The notes under the pieces: generated by a model
Told to the model about the DNA's origin: nothing
Seen by the model: only the letters and a program-made list of their open reading frames with translations
The model's database searches: none
Program-made: the position numbers and the translations under genes
NCBI RefSeq assembly: GCF_012952295.1
Contig: NZ_JABBCH010000009.1
Span: 1-64,000 of the forward strand
Length of the DNA stretch: 64,000 bases
Direction of reading: 5' to 3'
Source of the DNA: Crystallibacter degradans
GTDB taxonomy: Bacteria > Actinomycetota > Actinomycetes > Actinomycetales > Micrococcaceae
Part shown: positions 1-9,151 of the stretch, in pieces
Numbering within the stretch: position 1 is the first letter of the stretch
Layout: the number at the start of each line of letters is the position of its first letter

Positions 1-125
1 CCCCGGTGGCCAGCAACCCAACCTGCTCCGCGGGCAAACCAGCTGGCCACCAATGGGTATTTCTACTGGCCACCAGCGGGAAGATCTGCTGGCCGCCTAT
101 GGGCAATTCCTAATGACCGTTGACA
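1..125. mobile_element. Terminal region of an IS21-family element (partial)
   Basis: Several copies of a GGTGGCCAG / CTGGCCACC motif in both orientations lie at about 5-95, and the segment ends at position 125 in ACCGTTGACA. Read on the other strand the end is TGTCAACGGT, which matches what I know of IS21-family (istA/istB) ends in actinobacteria: a TG...CA border with several subterminal repeats that bind the transposase. No istA or istB sequence is visible, so the body of the element would lie left of the window. The call rests on pattern recognition of the terminus only. Confidence 0.5.
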
Positions 126-1103
126 CAGGCAGGTCTGAGCGTTGCCTTGGATTACGCGCGTGAAGGTGACGTCACCGTGCGCGAACATGCTGGTAATAAG
201 CCATCCAAACAGCGGAGAATTGCACGAACGTTACCTGGCTCCGCGGGCATCCCACAGGCGGTACAGGTCTGGCCTGCTTAGGTTGGCGGCGCTGCATTCA
301 GCCGCCCTCTGACGGTTGATTGGCCGAGACCCTCTCGATTTTCTTTGTTTCGCTTACCTAACAATCTGGCAGCATGAATGCTTCGCACCGAACCTTAGTC
401 AATGCCCTTAGTAGTTATTGGTTTGGCGGGTGGCGCGCCTACCGCCGATGTCCAGGCGACCAAATGGCTATGGGTGTCACTGATAGGGGAGTGCAGCGAG
501 TCCCGGGGATTCATCAATCCGATGGGACCTACCGGCCCGCAGGACCAGCAGGACGACGACGGCAAAGGACAGGGAGCAGACGTTGGCGAATCATCCCCGG
601 CATACGTTCTGGTTTCATTGGAGCCTGATTCTGTTCAGTGTCCGGATGCCGGTTGGTTGGGTATGGCCGCCGCTGTTGCCTTCTGCGCCAGGGCCGGCCC
701 CGGCTGTGCCGTCAACGTGATCTGTGCGGGCCCACCTTGCTCACTGCCACGCGGGGACATCATCGAAACCTGCGACGAGCGGAAGCGTCTCACGCGCTGA
801 TGCAGAGACCAAAACCAGCAGGCAGGGAGAACGTGTTCGCCAGGCGAGCTTATGGCCGGACTGGAGTTAGGCTGCAGGGCTGGCATCAAGACGATACGGC
901 ATATGGTTGAGATCCCATACGGACTATTTGGGACCCGCAGTGTCTGGAATTCGCCCGGCGGCAGCCCTTATACGAGAAGACGAATTTATCGCCCTTCGCC
1001 TCGCCCGTACCCAGTCCTTCGTCGGTGAAGTCACCGTCTTACCCTGACCGTAGATAAACGTAGCCCCGTGAATCACGTGGGCCTCTGCAAGAGAGGATAT
1101 GTG
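126..1103. other. No gene recognised
   Basis: About 1 kb between the IS end and the DUF305 gene. Open frames of up to 132 codons cross it on both strands, but none has a good ribosome binding site, domain-like composition or recognisable motif. A perfect 12-bp palindrome, GGTGACGTCACC, lies at about 165-176. I see no RNA gene. It may be decayed accessory sequence. Confidence 0.4.
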
Positions 1104-1745
1104 ATGAACTCAGATACGGACAAGAACCATGCAGGCCACGAGCAGGACAAAGGGGGAGGGATGAAGATGGGCTATTGGCGTTTCGGCGCGATGATCGCCA
1201 CCGCCACCGTCGTGATGTACGGGCTTATGTTCATCGACACCTACGCCCTGGACCACTTGCGGTGGAGCGAGAGCCGGATGTACATGGCGATCACGATGGG
1301 CGGTGTGATGGCACTGATCATGCTCGGCTGGATGTTGAACATGTACCGGAACAGGAAGATGAACATAGCTATCGTGGCGGTGTCCTTGCTCGTACTCGCA
1401 ACCTCCATCAGCCTCGATCGCAGCCAAGCCACCATCGACGACACCGCGTTCATGAACTCAATGATCCCCCACCACTCCATGGCGATCCTGCGGTCGGAAC
1501 GGGCCGGGATCGAGGACTATCGGGTGTGCGAGCTGGCCGTTGCCATCAGTGAGGCCCAACGGCGGGAAATCAGCGAGATGGAATGGCTTGTCAACGACAT
1601 TGCAGAGAACGGGCCGGCGGAAACTGCCGCCGAGGCTGAAAGCCGACCGGTACCGGAGTATGAGGTGAGTGCGCTCAGGCACTGCCAGGGCATTTCATCT
1701 GCGCTGAGCTTGCCCGAGTTGGCCACAGGATCACGGCTCCGCTGA
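1104..1745 (+). CDS. Membrane protein with DUF305 domain
   Basis: Predicted 213-aa membrane protein. I chose the ATG at 1104 because AGAGAGGAT lies just upstream; an adjacent GTG at 1101 is possible. The N-terminus is His/Met-rich (MNSDTDKNHAGHEQDK), followed by three hydrophobic segments at about residues 25-110. A DUF305-like segment follows, with the typical FMNSMIPHHSMAI motif and a later QRREISEMEWL motif. DUF305 proteins are exported or membrane proteins often found beside copper and arsenic resistance genes; their biochemical role is not established. A metal-handling role here is inference from the His/Met content and the metal genes elsewhere in the window. The gene stands alone, with an inverted repeat downstream. 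Confidence 0.8.
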   Translation: MNSDTDKNHAGHEQDKGGGMKMGYWRFGAMIATATVVMYGLMFIDTYALDHLRWSESRMYMAITMGGVMALIMLGWMLNMYRNRKMNIAIVAVSLLVLATSISLDRSQATIDDTAFMNSMIPHHSMAILRSERAGIEDYRVCELAVAISEAQRREISEMEWLVNDIAENGPAETAAEAESRPVPEYEVSALRHCQGISSALSLPELATGSRLR

Positions 1746-1866
1746 ACGTCTGCTGCCCGGCCTGGCCGCATGATCGCCGACGTTCAGTGAACGGTCAGGG
1801 AACGTTGCTCTGCCGCACATAAGGTGCCGATAGTGTGGAAACCGCCTCATAGGTGCTAGTGAACAG

Positions 1867-1920
1867 GGGCACCGGCCATGGCCAGGAGCAACTCCCAGTC
1901 TCCCAGTCCGGCCGGTGCCC
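1867..1920 (+). terminator. Inverted repeat, possible terminator after the DUF305 gene
   Basis: GGGCACCGGCC (1867-1877) pairs perfectly with GGCCGGTGCCC (1910-1920). The loop is long (32 nt) and no strong T-run follows, so termination is plausible but not certain. Nothing else is recognisable between 1746 and 2190. Confidence 0.4.
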
Positions 1921-2189
1921 GCTCATTTAAGCATCGGGACGGCAGCTGCCTTGCTTGGCCTGCATGCGAACGAAAAGCAGAACCATAATCCGTTTCCTAC
2001 GCTTTCTCCACACGGATAAACGGACCGGGATTGCCGTGAATGCTGATCTTCGCCAACCGGAATGCTTCATCCTTTCATCAGCATTACATGCCTCGGTAAC
2101 CAAGCATTGGCGGCGCGTCTGTTTTGCGTTGTTACCAATCCGTTATGTAGGGTGGCAACCACGTCGGCGCTACCTGGGCCGGCCCCCTC

Positions 2190-2382
2190 GGAATGGCTTT
2201 GCCTAACTCTGCCACCGTTCCGAGTCCGTTCGCCAAACAGATGGCAGAGGCGGGGGACCCACATTTACCGGGCTCCCTCCAGAGCCCTTGGGGTTAAGCC
2301 GCAGTTCACCACGGAGCGATTTTCCGAGGTGGAACGCGGCCGGGTGACTCCCATCCGAACCCGACAGCTTACCTCGCAGGCA
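2190..2382 (+). promoter_or_regulatory. c-di-AMP riboswitch (ydaO/yuaA type)
   Basis: The segment carries the usual ydaO landmarks in order: a CTAACTCTGCCACC element near the 5' end, GGCGGGGGACCCA near 2251, GGGGTTAAGCC near 2290, and the 3' block CGGGTGACTCCC, ATCCGAACCCGACAGC, TTACCTCGCAGGC ending near 2382. In actinobacteria this riboswitch class typically precedes genes for cell-wall hydrolases (Rpf, NlpC/P60), and exactly such a gene follows 19 nt later. The class senses c-di-AMP and usually turns the gene off at high ligand. The 5' boundary is approximate. Confidence 0.88.
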
Positions 2383-2400
2383 TTGGGAGAGGCTACAACC

Positions 2401-3300
2401 TTGTTCAAGAACAATTCCGCACGCCACCGTGCCACCCCGGTCCGCAGCAACCCGTTCAGCGGAGTTTCGAAGGCCGTATCATCCCACGCAGGTACCGTTG
2501 GCCGCAGTGCCGCAGTTGTCACCGCTGCCGGTGGCCTGATGCTCGGCGCCGGCCTGCCTGCCAACGCTGCTGCAGAAGTGGATTCAAGCAACTTCGCAGC
2601 CCAGACCCAAACTGAAACCGTTGCCGCTCCGGCCGCAGCACCGGCTTCCTCCGAGGACGCTGCAACCCACACTGTCAAAGCCGGCGACACGCTCGGGGCC
2701 ATCGCCGCGCAGCACGGCATGGACCTGAACGATCTCTTCGCGGCCAACGGCCTCGACTGGACATCGATCATCTACCCGGGCGACGTCATCCAGCTCTCCG
2801 GCGCCGCACAGACACCGGATGCCCAGGCCCCGGCCCAGGCCGCACCGGCAGAGACTGCTCCGGCCCCTGTGCCGGCCCCGGCTGAAGCGCCGGCACAGGC
2901 CGAGCCGAAGGAAGAAGCCTTCACGGTTGCTGCAGCAAGCGCCAATATTGAACCGGCCGCCAGCACCTCCAGTATCGCCGATGTCGCCAAGTCCATGGTG
3001 GATTCTCCGTATGTCTACGGCGGAACTTCACCGAGCACCGGGTGGGACTGCTCCGGCTTCACCAAATGGGTCTACGCCCAGGCCGGCATCGACCTTCCCC
3101 GTACCAGCCAGCAGCAAATCGCCGCCATGACACCAACCAGCAACCCGCAGCCGGGGGACCTGGTATCCCAGAACGGTGGAGGCCACATCGGCATCTACCT
3201 TGGCGACGGCAAGATGGTCAGCGCCCTGAACCCGGGCGATGGCACTTTGGTCCACCCGATCAGCTGGATGCCTGTAGACGGTTACTACACCGTCCGGTAA
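2401..3300 (+). CDS. Secreted LysM-NlpC/P60 peptidoglycan hydrolase
   Basis: 299-aa exported cell-wall hydrolase that probably cuts peptide stems in peptidoglycan. The start is the TTG at 2401, preceded by GGGAGAGG; the longer in-frame reading upstream runs through the riboswitch and is not protein. A signal peptide covers about residues 1-57, ending near ANAAA. One LysM domain lies at about 89-133 (HTVKAGDTLGAIAAQHG). An Ala/Pro-rich linker follows, then a C-terminal NlpC/P60 domain with catalytic Cys217 (GWDCSGF) and His262 (GGHIGIYL). Control by the c-di-AMP riboswitch just upstream links its expression to cell-wall stress or growth state. A strong hairpin ends the unit. Confidence 0.92.
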   Translation: MFKNNSARHRATPVRSNPFSGVSKAVSSHAGTVGRSAAVVTAAGGLMLGAGLPANAAAEVDSSNFAAQTQTETVAAPAAAPASSEDAATHTVKAGDTLGAIAAQHGMDLNDLFAANGLDWTSIIYPGDVIQLSGAAQTPDAQAPAQAAPAETAPAPVPAPAEAPAQAEPKEEAFTVAAASANIEPAASTSSIADVAKSMVDSPYVYGGTSPSTGWDCSGFTKWVYAQAGIDLPRTSQQQIAAMTPTSNPQPGDLVSQNGGGHIGIYLGDGKMVSALNPGDGTLVHPISWMPVDGYYTVR

Positions 3301-3331
3301 ATCCCTGCAGTCGTGTAGCTGCGGCAGCAGT

Positions 3332-3372
3332 AGAGGTATGCACCGTCGGCACTGCCGACGGTGCATACCTCT
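3332..3372. terminator. Perfect 19-bp hairpin between convergent units
   Basis: AGAGGTATGCACCGTCGGC (3332-3350), a 3-nt ACT loop, then its exact complement at 3354-3372. It sits between the + strand NlpC gene and the 3' end of the minus-strand nuo operon, so it can serve both directions. Confidence 0.85.
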
Positions 3373-3445
3373 GCAACCACAGCTTCAGTGGCATCTCTGC
3401 CGCAGCCCCTACACTTTCCCGCCGGGCACCTTCAGCCAGCCGGAC

Positions 3446-4879
3446 CTACATGGCCAGGGGACCTTCGAGGGCCGCCCACAGGGGCCCGGCAAGGAGGCCA
3501 AGCGCCAGACTCGCGACCGCGGCGACACCCGCTGTGGCAGCGGGCCAGGATGCGGCCCCGCCCGGCTGCGGGAACCCCATGGCACCTTGGTGCGGGCGGG
3601 CGAAGACGGGGGCGAACCAGCGCAGGTAGTAGAAGAGGCTGAGCAGACTGTTGAGCATCACCGCCAGGGCCAGCCAGCCGTACCCGCCGTCCCAGGCGGC
3701 GGTGGCGGTGGTGAGTTTTCCGACGAACACCGCCAGCGGCGGAGTGCCCACCAGCCCCAGCAGCGCAACGAGCAGGGCCAGCGCCAGCCCCGGACGGGCC
3801 CGGACAAGGCCCCGGTAAGCCGCCAGCTCCTGGTGCCGGGGCAACGCGGCGGTGACGGCGAAGGCGGCGACATTGGTGACGGCATAAGCGGCCAGATAGA
3901 ACAGCAGTGAGGGCAAGGCCAGGCCGCTGCGCCCGGCCGCCGCCACGGGCACCAGCAGGAATCCGACCTGGGCCACGGTCGACCAGCCCAACAGGCGGCG
4001 GGGGTCAGTCTGCCAAAACGCGGCGAGGTTGCCCAGGAACATCGACGCCGTAGCCAGTATCGCCGCAACGAACAACAAAGTGTCCTCACCGGTGGAGACC
4101 GTATCCACGAGCCGGTACACCGCCACCAGCGCCCCCACCTTCGGAACCGTGGTGAGGAACGTGGCGGCGGTGCCCCCGGTGCCTTGGGATGCGTCGGGCA
4201 CCCAGAAGTGGAAGGGCACCCCGCCGGCTTTAAAAAGCAGCCCGGCCAGCACGCCCAATACGCCGGCCCCCACCGCTGCGCCCGGAGCGTCGGGGAGAGT
4301 CTCCCCGAGCAGGGCGTAACCGGGGCCGCCCGCCAGGGCGTAAAGCACGGTGACCCCGAGCATGAGCAGGATCCCCGACAGCGCGCCCATAAGATAAGTC
4401 TTCAGGGCGGCTTCGGCCCCGGACCGGCCACCGGCCAAACCCACGATCCCGTACAGGGGGATGCTGGCCAGCAGGAACCCGGCGATTAGCACCAGCAGGT
4501 CCGAGGCCCCGGCCAGGACCATCACCCCGGTGGCGGCGAACAGCAGCAGCGCGTAGGTGTCGGATTCCCGAGGCGAGGCAGCGATCTCCCCGGAGGCCAC
4601 ACCCAGCACCAGCAGGGTAGCCACGGCGGTGACGATACGGGCCATGCCCGTGGCGGTGTCAACGGCGAAGGTGCCGCTGAAGGCGGTCTGCGCCGGCTCA
4701 AACATGGCGGAAACGGCCGCGGCAGTTGCAGCCAGCAATGCGAGGGCGGCCACGATGCGGGCGATCCACTGGCGCCTGCGCGGCAAAAACGACCCGCCCA
4801 GCAGCACCGCAAGGGCTCCGATGAAGACGATGATCTCGGGCAGCAGCAGCGCGGGCAGCATCCGCATCGATGCTTCCAT
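3446..4879 (-). CDS. nuoN: NuoN-like subunit of a complex I-type membrane arm
   Basis: 477-aa, about 14-TM antiporter-like subunit of the NADH:quinone oxidoreductase membrane arm. The channel lysines are kept: FKAGGVPFHFWVPD (first Lys) and TTVPKVG (second Lys). The conserved TM5 glutamate (GIELISLPL in E. coli NuoN) appears to be Leu here, since the aligned segment reads AGFLLASIPLYG. That would weaken the usual proton path, and the alignment was made by eye. Last gene of the operon, 3 nt after nuoM. The family normally works in a 13-14 subunit redox pump, but here the redox subunits are absent, so the role may be ion translocation without NADH oxidation. Confidence 0.88.
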   Translation of the reverse strand: MEASMRMLPALLLPEIIVFIGALAVLLGGSFLPRRRQWIARIVAALALLAATAAAVSAMFEPAQTAFSGTFAVDTATGMARIVTAVATLLVLGVASGEIAASPRESDTYALLLFAATGVMVLAGASDLLVLIAGFLLASIPLYGIVGLAGGRSGAEAALKTYLMGALSGILLMLGVTVLYALAGGPGYALLGETLPDAPGAAVGAGVLGVLAGLLFKAGGVPFHFWVPDASQGTGGTAATFLTTVPKVGALVAVYRLVDTVSTGEDTLLFVAAILATASMFLGNLAAFWQTDPRRLLGWSTVAQVGFLLVPVAAAGRSGLALPSLLFYLAAYAVTNVAAFAVTAALPRHQELAAYRGLVRARPGLALALLVALLGLVGTPPLAVFVGKLTTATAAWDGGYGWLALAVMLNSLLSLFYYLRWFAPVFARPHQGAMGFPQPGGAASWPAATAGVAAVASLALGLLAGPLWAALEGPLAM

Positions 4880-4882
4880 CGG

Positions 4883-6373
4883 CTAGCTCCTGACCAGGGT
4901 AGCGAGGGCGGAGGCGGCCGGCTCGATCACCTCGAGCAGGAACCGGGGCAGCACACCGATAAGCAGGGACAGGCCCAGCAGCGGCCCGACCGACCAAAGT
5001 TCCCGGGGACGCAGATCCGCGAACCCGGGGGAACGGCCCTCCACGGGCCCGGTGAAGACCCGCTGCAGGGCACGCAGGAACAGGGCGGCGGTGACCAGGA
5101 TGCCGAGCAGCGCGACCGCGGTCACGGGGGCGAGTGCGATGCTGCCGGCGAAGATCTGAAACTCGGCGATGAACCCGGAGAACCCGGGCAGGCCAAGAGA
5201 CGCGAAGGCGCCGACCGCGAACAACGCCGCATAGCGCGGTGCCGGGGCCGCAAGGCCGCCGTAGGAACCCATGTCGTAGGTGCCCGACCTGTCCTGCATC
5301 ACCCCGGCCAGCAGGAACAGTGCTGCGGTGATCAGTCCGTGGCTGACCATTTGTACCATCGCGCCGGTGACCGCCACGGAACGGGCCTGGGCGGCGTCGT
5401 CGGCGAGGAGCCCGACTGCGCCCAGTGCCAGGACGATGTAGCCCATGTGGTTCACGGAAGTGTAGGCAATCATCCGTTTCAGATCGGTCTGGGCCAGGGC
5501 CACGAACGCTCCGTAGAGCACCGAGATGATGCCGATCACCACGATCACCCAGGCCCATGCCCGCCATGCGTCAGGCAGCATCGGCATGGCGATACGGACG
5601 AACCCGTAGGTTCCCATCTTCAGCAGCACGCCCGCCAGCACGGCCGAGCCGAGTGCCGGGGCGTCGGTGTGGGCCGGCGGCAGCCAGGTATGGAACGGGA
5701 CGGTGGGGGTCTTCACGGCCAGACCCACCAGGACCGCAGCCAGCACCAGCCCACCGGTGAACGTGCTGCCCTCGAGCGGGGCCGCGGCGACGAGTTCGGG
5801 AATGTCGAAGGTGTGCGGTTCGGCGGCCACATAGAGCCCGATGAAGCCCAGCAGCAGGGCCAGGGAACCCAGAAACGTGTAGAGGAAAAACTTCAGCGCC
5901 GACCGGGCCGCGTTGCCGTGGCCCCACCCGGCGATCACGAAATACATGCCCACGATGGACAAGTCGAAGAAGACGAAGAACAGGATGAGGTCGGCCGCCA
6001 CGAACAGCCCCAGACTCACCCCCTGCAGGAAAAGGAAGAGGGCTGCCTGCACACGGGGCCGGTCGGAGTCCCGCAGGGCGTAGACCGCGCAGGCCAGGAA
6101 CACGACGGCCGTCATGGCCAGCAACGGCAGGGAGAGACCGTCCACGCCCACGTGATAGCTGCTGTTGACCCCTGGGATCCACGGCACCCGCTCCTCGAAC
6201 GCCAGCCCGCTGGGCCCAGGATCCTCGTAGCCGGCCCACACCACCCCCACGAGCACCAGTTCCGCGGCGCTCACGGCCACCCAGATCCACCGCCCTACAG
6301 TGGGACCGATAGCGGGCGCGGCAGCCAGGACAGCGGCGACGGCCAGGGGCAGGAAGACGATCAGACTCAGCAT
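4883..6373 (-). CDS. nuoM: NuoM-like subunit of a complex I-type membrane arm
   Basis: 496-aa antiporter-like polytopic membrane protein. It has the NuoM signature AVKTPTVPFHTWLPPAHTDAP with the conserved TM7 lysine, and KRMIAYTSVNHMGYI further on. The TM5 glutamate of NuoM (FFFFWEMMLVPMYF in E. coli) is replaced by Asp in FFVFFDLSIVGMYF, a conservative change. Start ATG at 6373, 2 nt after the nuoL stop, so probably translationally coupled. It would form one of the proton or cation channels of the membrane arm. Confidence 0.9.
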   Translation of the reverse strand: MLSLIVFLPLAVAAVLAAAPAIGPTVGRWIWVAVSAAELVLVGVVWAGYEDPGPSGLAFEERVPWIPGVNSSYHVGVDGLSLPLLAMTAVVFLACAVYALRDSDRPRVQAALFLFLQGVSLGLFVAADLILFFVFFDLSIVGMYFVIAGWGHGNAARSALKFFLYTFLGSLALLLGFIGLYVAAEPHTFDIPELVAAAPLEGSTFTGGLVLAAVLVGLAVKTPTVPFHTWLPPAHTDAPALGSAVLAGVLLKMGTYGFVRIAMPMLPDAWRAWAWVIVVIGIISVLYGAFVALAQTDLKRMIAYTSVNHMGYIVLALGAVGLLADDAAQARSVAVTGAMVQMVSHGLITAALFLLAGVMQDRSGTYDMGSYGGLAAPAPRYAALFAVGAFASLGLPGFSGFIAEFQIFAGSIALAPVTAVALLGILVTAALFLRALQRVFTGPVEGRSPGFADLRPRELWSVGPLLGLSLLIGVLPRFLLEVIEPAASALATLVRS

Positions 6374-6375
6374 GC

Positions 6376-8289
6376 TTATCCCATCACGGCATAGACGGAC
6401 CAGGCGAGGACGCCGACGGCGAGAACCGCGACGGCCTGGAGAAGGTACTGGTGGACCGCCCCGGTCTGCGGGCGCCGTGCGACCTCACCCAACCGGCGAA
6501 CCCGGCCGGCGAGGCCCTCGACAGCACCGTCCACCCCGGCGTCATCGAGACGTGCAGCACTCCGGCCGGCCGCATCGGCGGCGGCCGCCGTGGCCTCGAC
6601 CCCGCTGTCGAGGACCCGGTCGTCAACGTGCGCGGCCGCACGGGCCGCCACGGCCACTGCCCTGGCGGCAGCCAATGCGGCGCGGTCGATAACCCGGTCG
6701 TCGAAGCGGGCCAGCGCTCTGGCGAGGGCCAGGGCGGGGCGGACAACAACGGCGTGGGCGGTGTGCTCCAGCCACAGCCACTGCCGGGCCCATCTAGGCC
6801 CCGGGGCGCGCCACCGGAACATGGCCAGCAGCACCACGAGGGCGATTCCCGCCGAAACCAGCAACTCGGTCAACGCAGCCTCTCCGTGTCCGCCGAGGGC
6901 TCCGGCGAGAGTGCCGCTGATGGGCGGCAGGGCGAGCACGCCCAGCACCGCGGCTCCGGCCGCGAGCACGACCAGCGGGGCCCGCTCCAGCACGCCCACT
7001 TCGCCGGTGCCGCCCTCCTCTGCTTCCTCGCGGAGCCCGCGGCGCCAGATCGTCCACAAAACCTTCGCGGCATAAGCCGCGGACAACGCGGCGGCCACGA
7101 GACCGGCGGCGTAGAGCCACGGGGAGGCCACGAGTGCGGCGGCGAGCACGGCGTCCTTGGTGGCCCACAACGACAGCGGGGCAATTCCGGCCAGGGCAAG
7201 CGCCCCCACGGTTGCGGCCACGCCGACGACCCGCCACCGGTGCCCCACGCCCCGCAGCCCGGCCAGCTCCCCGGTACCCAGTGCCGTCAGCCACGCCCCG
7301 GCGGCCAGGAACAACAGGGCCTTGGTCGAGGCGTGGGCCACCAAATGGGCCGCACCGCCGCTGACCGAGCCCACGCCGGCCGCCAGGACCACGAAGCCCA
7401 TCTGGGCGACCGTGGAGGCTGCGAGCAACTGCTTGAGCTCACGCTGGGCCAGGGCCACGGCCCCCATCAGGACCGCGGTGACCACCCCGATCCACGCCGC
7501 CACCGGCCCGGCCCAGCCGGTCGCTGCCAGCAACGGCTCCACCCGCAGCAGCAGGTACCCGCCCATGGCCACCATCGCCGCAGAGTGCAACAGGGCACTC
7601 ACCGGACTGGGACCCTTCATCGCCCCGGAGAGCCAGAACGAGAAGGGCAGCTGGGCTGCCTTGCCCAGGGCGGCGACCAGGATCCCGGCGGCGATGACAT
7701 GGCGCCACGGATCCGTAGCTGCCGGCAGGTCGGCCAGGGCCATCCCGGCCCCGCCGGCCAGGGCGGCGCCGGCGGCCACGTACAGGCCAAGGTCACCGGT
7801 ACGGGTAGTGACAAAGGCCGTCAGCCCGGCCCCGACCCGGTCGGTGTCGCGCCACCAGAACCCGATCAGGGCGTAGGAAGTCGCACCCATCAGCTCCCAC
7901 GCGAACAACAGTGCCGGGATACTGGCTGCCGTCGCGGTGGCCAAAGCGGCCGCTGCGAAGATCAGCATCAGCCCGTGGAACCGGCCCCGGGATTCCCGGA
8001 TGTTCCCGGCCGCGAAGACCAGCACCAGGAAAGTCACCGCGGCGACCGCCGGCACGACCAGTGCCGCCAGGGCGTCGACCGCCAGCGAGAAGTCGGCCCC
8101 GACCATGAACGGGAGCACCAGGCTTGGCCGGGCCGGGGCAACAACGCACGCCAGGGCCGTCGTGAGCCCGGCGGTTACGACGGCGGCCGGCGCGGCCACG
8201 CGTTCGGCGCCTCGGACCAGGGCCAGCAGTACGCCCACGGCGGCGGGCAGCAGCACAAGTGTCAGCAGCGCGGCCTGGACCGCCGTCAC
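6376..8289 (-). CDS. nuoL: NuoL-like subunit of a complex I-type membrane arm
   Basis: 637-aa antiporter-like subunit. I place the start at the GTG at 8289, which overlaps the nuoK stop in GTGA; the longer in-frame reading covers nuoK and nuoJ. Conserved features include LLFAWELMGATSYALIGFW with the TM5 Glu, and GKAAQLPFSFWLSGAMKGP with the TM7 Lys, so the channel residues are intact. The C-terminal third carries three spaced DDRVID/DDRVLD/DDAGVD units and a final TM helix after RRPQTGAVHQY, which fits the lateral-helix region of NuoL. It is the distal subunit of the arm and related to MrpA antiporters. Confidence 0.9.
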   Translation of the reverse strand: MTAVQAALLTLVLLPAAVGVLLALVRGAERVAAPAAVVTAGLTTALACVVAPARPSLVLPFMVGADFSLAVDALAALVVPAVAAVTFLVLVFAAGNIRESRGRFHGLMLIFAAAALATATAASIPALLFAWELMGATSYALIGFWWRDTDRVGAGLTAFVTTRTGDLGLYVAAGAALAGGAGMALADLPAATDPWRHVIAAGILVAALGKAAQLPFSFWLSGAMKGPSPVSALLHSAAMVAMGGYLLLRVEPLLAATGWAGPVAAWIGVVTAVLMGAVALAQRELKQLLAASTVAQMGFVVLAAGVGSVSGGAAHLVAHASTKALLFLAAGAWLTALGTGELAGLRGVGHRWRVVGVAATVGALALAGIAPLSLWATKDAVLAAALVASPWLYAAGLVAAALSAAYAAKVLWTIWRRGLREEAEEGGTGEVGVLERAPLVVLAAGAAVLGVLALPPISGTLAGALGGHGEAALTELLVSAGIALVVLLAMFRWRAPGPRWARQWLWLEHTAHAVVVRPALALARALARFDDRVIDRAALAAARAVAVAARAAAHVDDRVLDSGVEATAAAADAAGRSAARLDDAGVDGAVEGLAGRVRRLGEVARRPQTGAVHQYLLQAVAVLAVGVLAWSVYAVMG

Positions 8290-8588
8290 CGGGACAGGTC
8301 CTCGGCCATGTCGGTCATGTCCGTTTGCCGCCGCCGGTGCAGCAGCGTGGCCACGGCAAAACCCATGGCCATCTCCACGGTCATCGCCGCCAGCACCACC
8401 AGCAGCAGCACCTGCCCGGAGGGGGCCGGGGCCATGAACCACCAAAATCCGGCGGCGGCCAGCAGCACCCCGTTGACCATCAGCTCCAGGCCCATCATCA
8501 CCATCACCACCACCTGCTGCGAGAGGGCCCCGTAGAGCCCCACCGCGAACAGCGCGGCTGCGACGACCAGAACAGCGTCCAGGCTCAT
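8286..8588 (-). CDS. nuoK: NuoK-like subunit
   Basis: 100-aa protein with three TM helices, the standard NuoK size. Both membrane glutamates important in E. coli NuoK appear kept: GLELMVN (Glu36 equivalent) and TVEMAMG (Glu72 equivalent). It ends in LHRRRQ as NuoK proteins do. Overlaps nuoJ by 4 nt (ATGA) and nuoL by 4 nt (GTGA), a tightly coupled arrangement. It belongs to the E-channel of the membrane arm, where quinone chemistry is linked to ion movement. Confidence 0.9.
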   Translation of the reverse strand: MSLDAVLVVAAALFAVGLYGALSQQVVVMVMMGLELMVNGVLLAAAGFWWFMAPAPSGQVLLLVVLAAMTVEMAMGFAVATLLHRRRQTDMTDMAEDLSR

Positions 8589-9148
8589 CGGCCGATCCCT
8601 CCGGGCTGGGGGTCATCCGCCGGGCGGCGGCGCAGGTCATCGCCCAGACGGTCGTAGCGGGTGCGGCCGGCCGCGAGGACCACTCCGGCGACGATGGTGG
8701 CCACCATGACCGGGCCCACCACCGCCATCACCAGCATCTTTTCGCCCATGATCTCCAGTCCCAGCGCGTTCGTGAGGTCCTCTGGCGGAACCCCGCGGCG
8801 TTCCGGCCACGGGATCAGCAGCGCACCGGAGGCCAGCAGGACGAAGACACCGGTGGAAGCGCCGATCGCCGTCTTCTTGCCGTGGGTCATGTCCATGGGC
8901 ATCAGCGCTGGGTTCATGCCCATGAACATCACCATGTAGACGGCCATCACCGCCATCTCCATCACCATCATCAGGATCGTGATGACTCCCAGATAACTTT
9001 GCTGCAGCAGGATGATCAGCGCCCCGACGGCAATGAACGACACCGCCAGGGCGTAGGTGGCCCGGGCCATGGAATCCACCACGAAGACCGCCACCCCGGC
9101 GGCCACAGCCACCACGGCCAGTCCCCAGAACACGATTGCAGCCACCAT
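8585..9148 (-). CDS. nuoJ: NuoJ-like subunit
   Basis: 187-aa membrane protein with about five TM helices. The NuoJ core is visible: YALAVSFIAVGALIILLQQSYLG and ITILMMVMEMAVMAVYMVMF. Methionines are unusually frequent in the middle (MFMGMNPALMPMDMTH). In NuoJ of canonical complex I the third TM helix is a hinge in the E-channel. Three nt separate it from nuoH and it overlaps nuoK, so it is part of the same operon. Its charged tail is longer than in many NuoJ proteins. Confidence 0.88.
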   Translation of the reverse strand: MVAAIVFWGLAVVAVAAGVAVFVVDSMARATYALAVSFIAVGALIILLQQSYLGVITILMMVMEMAVMAVYMVMFMGMNPALMPMDMTHGKKTAIGASTGVFVLLASGALLIPWPERRGVPPEDLTNALGLEIMGEKMLVMAVVGPVMVATIVAGVVLAAGRTRYDRLGDDLRRRPADDPQPGGIGR

Positions 9149-9151
9149 GGC

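Noticed and set aside
165-176. Palindrome GGTGACGTCACC
   Set aside because: A single 12-bp palindrome with no gene close enough to regulate; not strong enough to call an operator.
402-800. 132-codon open frame on the + strand
   Set aside because: No ribosome site, no motif, and overlapping frames of similar length on both strands; treated as chance in high-GC DNA.
6451-8535. 694-codon frame antisense to nuoL/K
   Set aside because: Gln/His/Pro/Arg-rich composition typical of the complement of a membrane-protein gene; the nuoL and nuoK reading is certain.
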